This document shows, one piece after another, positions 12,378-15,486 of a DNA stretch of 15,486 bases. Under the pieces are notes generated by a model. It was given only the letters and a program-made list of their open reading frames with translations. It had not been told where the DNA came from and did not search any database. The stretch is from Candidatus Parcubacteria bacterium (GTDB lineage: Bacteria > Patescibacteriota > Minisyncoccia > Phycocordibacterales > Phycocordibacteraceae): assembly GCA_027310925.1 (NCBI GenBank), contig DAICZX010000068.1, forward strand, positions 1 through 15,486. The letters are read 5' to 3'. A program made the translations under genes and the position numbers. The number at the start of each line of letters is the position of its first letter. The first letter of the stretch is position 1.

Positions 12378-12401
12378 GAAACTACTCTTACACTGGTAGA
12401 C

Positions 12402-14912
12402 ATGAATAAAGATCTAGCACTAAAATTGAATCAATCCGAACTTTTCGACCGTCTCCAGACATCATTCCACGGACTTGACCAAAAGGAGGCAGAGAAACGT
12501 CTTGCCGAGCAAGGGTTGAATGTGGTGGGCAAGAGAACTGCCAATGCGCTTACGGTGCTCGTGCACCAGCTCAAAAGTTCTCTAGTTTATCTACTTGTCG
12601 CGGCGAGCCTAATCTCGTATGTCATTAACGACTATACCGATGGCACCGTCATTCTGGTGATTTTGTTGATCAATACGTCACTCGGTTTCTATCAAGAATA
12701 TAGGTCAGAAAAGATAATCGAGAGACTCTCGCGACTCGTCACCAGGCAAATCAGGCTAAAGCGTGGTGATAACGAGGTGCTTCTTGATGAGTCTCGAATT
12801 GTACCTGGCGATATACTTACGGTACGCGAAGGAGATATTGTTCCGGCGGACGTGCGGTTGTTCGAGGTTGATTACCTGCAAGTCGATGAGTCGCAGTTGA
12901 CCGGAGAATCAACCCCAGTTATTAAGCGCGTATCAAGCGCATCAAACGCAACGACAGAGACACTTCTTTTTACCGGAAGCATCATCGAGAAAGGGGTTGG
13001 CACGGGTGTAGTGTATGCAACTGGGAGGAACACAGAATTGGGGAAAATCGCGAAACTATCGACAGAAACCAAGAGGAAAACCCAGTACGAGAAATCCTTA
13101 CATTCTCTCAGCAACTTACTTATAAGGGTCGTGCTAATCAGTGTAGTTCTCGTTTTCATAATCAAGTTACTTCTCAATCCTGGCGCAAACATTACTAGCC
13201 TGCTTCTGTTCACCATCGCGCTCGCAGTCTCAACTGTACCTGAGGTATTGCCAGTCATCACCACGGTCACACTCGCAAGTGGTGCAATGAAACTCGCAAA
13301 AAGGCACGTGGTTGTAAGACGACTCTCTTCTTTAGAAGATCTCGGCAACGTCAGCCTCCTGTGTACCGATAAGACGGGAACTCTTACCGAGAATAAGATG
13401 GCTATCCGATCAATTACCTCAAGCGATGATGAGCTCTTCCAGAGATTGATGTATGCAACCATAACCCCCCTCAAAGGCAGGAAGCGCAGATCTCAGAATT
13501 CATATGATGATGCTTTTTTGAGTCACACACCGGAACATATTCGCCAAAAAGCAAATGGGCTTTTTATTGTTAAAGAAATTCCATTCGATCCTGATGCCCG
13601 CAGAAGCAGGGTTATTCTTGAGAGCAAGCCCGATCACAAACAATGGTTAGTCGTTGTGGGGGCACCAGAAATACTAATGAGCCTCTCGACTTCTGGCGGA
13701 AAGTCGGGGCACTCCCTCTTGCTTGCGGAGGAAGGGAGAAATGGCCTCCACCACCTTGCCCTGGCATACAAAGAGATCGATCGTGCCAACGATTTTGATG
13801 TCCTAAAGAATGAGCGGGGACTACATTTCCTGGGCTACGTCAGTTTTGAGGATCCGCTTCGACCGAGTTCCAAACTCGCCATGCAACACGCTGAGAAATT
13901 GGGCGTCAAGATAAAGATGCTTACGGGTGATAGTAGGGAAGTCGCTGAATATGTTGGCAAACAAATCGGGCTCATTCAGGAAGGCGATCGTGTATATGTT
14001 GGAGAGGAACTCGACCGGCTATCTTCTGAAGAATTCAGAACAACAGTGCTTAGTCTAAATGTTTTTGCACGGGTATCGCCGACGCAAAAGTTCAATATCA
14101 TCAGCGTTTTGAAAAAAGAGTACGTGGTTGCTTACCAGGGCGACGGTATCAACGATGCTCCAGCATTGAAATTGGCGGATGTTGCCATTGTCGTTAACAC
14201 AGCGACTGATGTCGCAAAAGAGAATGCTGACATCGTGCTCCTGAACAAGAGTCTCGAAGTCATCGTGAACGGTATTAAATATGGCAGGTCGATTTTCGTA
14301 AATGTCAGTAAATATATCAAATATACGATGCTCAATAATTTCGGCATGCTCATCTCCCTGTCGGTACTCTATCTATCTTCTGCTTATTTACCGCTTCTTC
14401 CCGTGCAAATACTGCTCAATAACTTCATTGGCGATATTCCACTTATTACCGTCTCTTCGGATACGGTTGATGACGCGGAGGTCATAAAGCCAGAAAAGCA
14501 AAATACAAAAGATCTCATTTTCCTAGCGCTCATACTAGGTATACCAACAGCGCTATTTGAATTGTTTTATTTTCTAGCAATCCATACGCAAACGGAAAAA
14601 ATCGTGCAGACGAGTCTATACGCATTCTTTACTCTCCAGGCCCTCGTTATTTTCTACGCGATAAGAAACAGAGACCATTTCTGGAAAACAAAAATGTCCT
14701 CTAACCTTTTGAACGCTTCTTTTCTCACGGCACTTGTGTTCTCGTTAACCATCATTTACGTGCCGGTATTCCAAGAGTGGTTCTCCTTCGTCTCGCTTCC
14801 CGTGATGTCGATCGTCATTATGGCCGTTTTTACGTTAGTCTATTTCCTCGCCACCGATTTTGTGAAAGTTCTCTACTATCAAAGGCAGGAGGGCGTACAG
14901 AGTAGTCAATAA
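12402..14912 (+). CDS. Cation-transporting P-type ATPase, P3B (MgtA-like)
   Basis: Integral membrane ATP-driven cation pump of 836 residues. Visible elements are the N-terminal cation-ATPase domain (FHGLDQKEAEKRLAEQGLN, 22-40), TGES of the actuator domain (167-170), PEVLP in the transport helix (280-284), phosphorylation site CTDKTGTLTEN with D323, TGD (508-510), ARVSPTQK, hinge GDGINDAPAL (580-589) and about six C-terminal membrane segments. PEVLP and NNFIGDIPLITVSSD resemble MgtA (PEMLP; NLMYDISQLSLPWD) more than calcium pumps (PEGLP), so Mg2+ or a similar ion is the best guess. The nucleotide-domain motif normally KGAPE reads VGAPE (419-423), so the ATP-contacting lysine is replaced. I prefer the ATG at 12402 over 12324, which lies before the -10 box. 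It follows the 3D gene by 108 nt and may be separately transcribed. Confidence 0.92.
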   Translation: MNKDLALKLNQSELFDRLQTSFHGLDQKEAEKRLAEQGLNVVGKRTANALTVLVHQLKSSLVYLLVAASLISYVINDYTDGTVILVILLINTSLGFYQEYRSEKIIERLSRLVTRQIRLKRGDNEVLLDESRIVPGDILTVREGDIVPADVRLFEVDYLQVDESQLTGESTPVIKRVSSASNATTETLLFTGSIIEKGVGTGVVYATGRNTELGKIAKLSTETKRKTQYEKSLHSLSNLLIRVVLISVVLVFIIKLLLNPGANITSLLLFTIALAVSTVPEVLPVITTVTLASGAMKLAKRHVVVRRLSSLEDLGNVSLLCTDKTGTLTENKMAIRSITSSDDELFQRLMYATITPLKGRKRRSQNSYDDAFLSHTPEHIRQKANGLFIVKEIPFDPDARRSRVILESKPDHKQWLVVVGAPEILMSLSTSGGKSGHSLLLAEEGRNGLHHLALAYKEIDRANDFDVLKNERGLHFLGYVSFEDPLRPSSKLAMQHAEKLGVKIKMLTGDSREVAEYVGKQIGLIQEGDRVYVGEELDRLSSEEFRTTVLSLNVFARVSPTQKFNIISVLKKEYVVAYQGDGINDAPALKLADVAIVVNTATDVAKENADIVLLNKSLEVIVNGIKYGRSIFVNVSKYIKYTMLNNFGMLISLSVLYLSSAYLPLLPVQILLNNFIGDIPLITVSSDTVDDAEVIKPEKQNTKDLIFLALILGIPTALFELFYFLAIHTQTEKIVQTSLYAFFTLQALVIFYAIRNRDHFWKTKMSSNLLNASFLTALVFSLTIIYVPVFQEWFSFVSLPVMSIVIMAVFTLVYFLATDFVKVLYYQRQEGVQSSQ

Positions 14913-15126
14913 CCATTTCGATTGGGGTAAGTATTGATCATTATATCAAAACCTCTCGTCGATCTGTCGAAGGTCTCTCTAGTCGAAGTTATGGAAACCA
15001 GGTGTTTCCAGAAAACACAGCATATAGCCTCTGCGGACTACCTTATTAGCACGGGGTCACTACTGTGGATTTTGTCTTTCCGAACGCGTCATTCTAAGAA
15101 ATTGCTATAATGAAACCATATCTCCT
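14913..15126 (+). other. Intergenic stretch before the DUF2127-like gene
   Basis: About 214 nt without a gene. It contains a 7-bp hairpin TGGAAAC/GTTTCCA (14992-14998 and 15004-15010) without a T tract, a weak 5-bp inverted repeat at 14934-14949, and the promoter at 15103. No convincing terminator for the ATPase gene is visible. Confidence 0.5.
15103..15111 (+). promoter_or_regulatory. Extended -10 promoter of the DUF2127-like gene
   Basis: TGCTATAAT (TATAAT at 15106-15111) is identical to the extended -10 at 9696-9704. Predicted transcription start near 15118 gives a leader of about 9 nt to the ATG at 15127. Confidence 0.65.
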
Positions 15127-15486
15127 ATGCCCAAAGAAACGCAGCGCGAAAAATTCATCCACAAAATATTCGTTTGGGGCGTCTTACTTAAGGCGTTTGA
15201 CGGCGTATTGGAGGTTCTCGGCGGTATCGCGCTCTTGTTTACCGGAACATTGACCCATCTTGCGACAGTTCTTATAAAAAATGAACTCATTGAGGATCCG
15301 CATGACCCTCTTGCCACGTACCTTCAACACACGCTGCCTGCATTTCTTGCGCATTCTGGCTGGTTTGCCGCGCTATATCTTTTCAGTCATGGCATCATTA
15401 AACTAATCCTGGTCATAGGCCTCTTGCGTGATAAACTTTGGGCATATCCATCTGCTATTATAGTATTTGAATCTATACTACTTGTG
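15127..15486 (+). CDS. DUF2127-family membrane protein, 3' end outside the window
   Basis: The frame stays open from the ATG at 15127 to the window end, giving 120 codons of an expected 160-190. The product is a multi-pass membrane protein of unknown function. It shows the DUF2127 layout: a first helix with WGVLLKAFDGVLEVLGGIALL (about 17-37), a hydrophilic loop (about 50-75), then WFAALYLFSHGIIKLILVIGLLRDKLWAYPSAIIVF (about 83-115), whose SHGIIKL and LWAYP are the family's most recognisable stretches. The ATG lies 15 nt after a perfect extended -10 box and has no Shine-Dalgarno site. Confidence 0.8.
   Translation, partial: MPKETQREKFIHKIFVWGVLLKAFDGVLEVLGGIALLFTGTLTHLATVLIKNELIEDPHDPLATYLQHTLPAFLAHSGWFAALYLFSHGIIKLILVIGLLRDKLWAYPSAIIVFESILLV

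Noticed and set aside
12324..12401. Upstream start for the P-type ATPase
   Set aside because: A perfect TATAAT at 12372-12377 lies inside this extension, and the family N-terminal domain begins only after the ATG at 12402.
1..15486. Insertion sequences, CRISPR arrays, toxin-antitoxin or phage modules
   Set aside because: No transposase, integrase, cas gene, spaced repeat array or small toxin pair could be recognised on either strand.

Overview
The window looks like a Patescibacteria/CPR chromosome segment, most likely Parcubacteria (Kaiserbacteria/Nomurabacteria-like). This is inferred from gene style, not from a search. Four things point there: a prfB-ftsE-ftsX-pyrG block, a CTP synthase and RF2 that read like CPR versions, almost complete absence of Shine-Dalgarno sites, and an orphan gene that resembles a multi-copy hypothetical family I recall from Parcubacteria. 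TAA, TGA and TAG are all used as stops and RF2 is present, so the genetic code is standard.

Layout. (1) 1-3966: a MarR-type repressor behind a perfect 33-bp palindrome, followed by a MacA-like adaptor, a MacB-like ATPase and a MacB-like permease, all on the + strand and tightly packed. This is a self-regulated tripartite-type efflux operon. (2) 3983-4336 (- strand): a single-domain mannose-6-phosphate isomerase-like cupin, convergent with the efflux operon. (3) 4370-5447: tRNA-Thr(GGT), then a self-contained unit (promoter, leader, strong Shine-Dalgarno, 208-codon orphan gene, intrinsic terminator), then tRNA-Thr(CGT). (4) 5469-9653: core block with a short-form RF2, the FtsE/FtsX cell-division ABC system and CTP synthase. 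(5) 9715-11287: a DrrA/DrrB-like ABC-2 exporter pair. (6) 11368-11741: tRNA-Gln(CTG), then a gene-free regulatory stretch with two abutting perfect palindromes over a consensus promoter. (7) 11742-14912: a secreted 3D-domain protein and a large P3B (MgtA-like) P-type ATPase. (8) 15127-end: a DUF2127-type membrane protein that runs off the window.

The genes fall into housekeeping (translation termination, division, CTP synthesis, tRNAs) and envelope functions (two ABC exporters, a cation pump, a cell-wall-type 3D protein, a sugar cupin). Two global signals stand out. Extended -10 boxes (TGnTATAAT or TGnTATACT) lie about 6-15 nt before several start codons, which implies leaderless or very short-leader mRNAs. 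In contrast, only the orphan gene between the threonine tRNAs has a strong ribosome binding site and a long leader. No insertion sequence, CRISPR array or phage module was seen.
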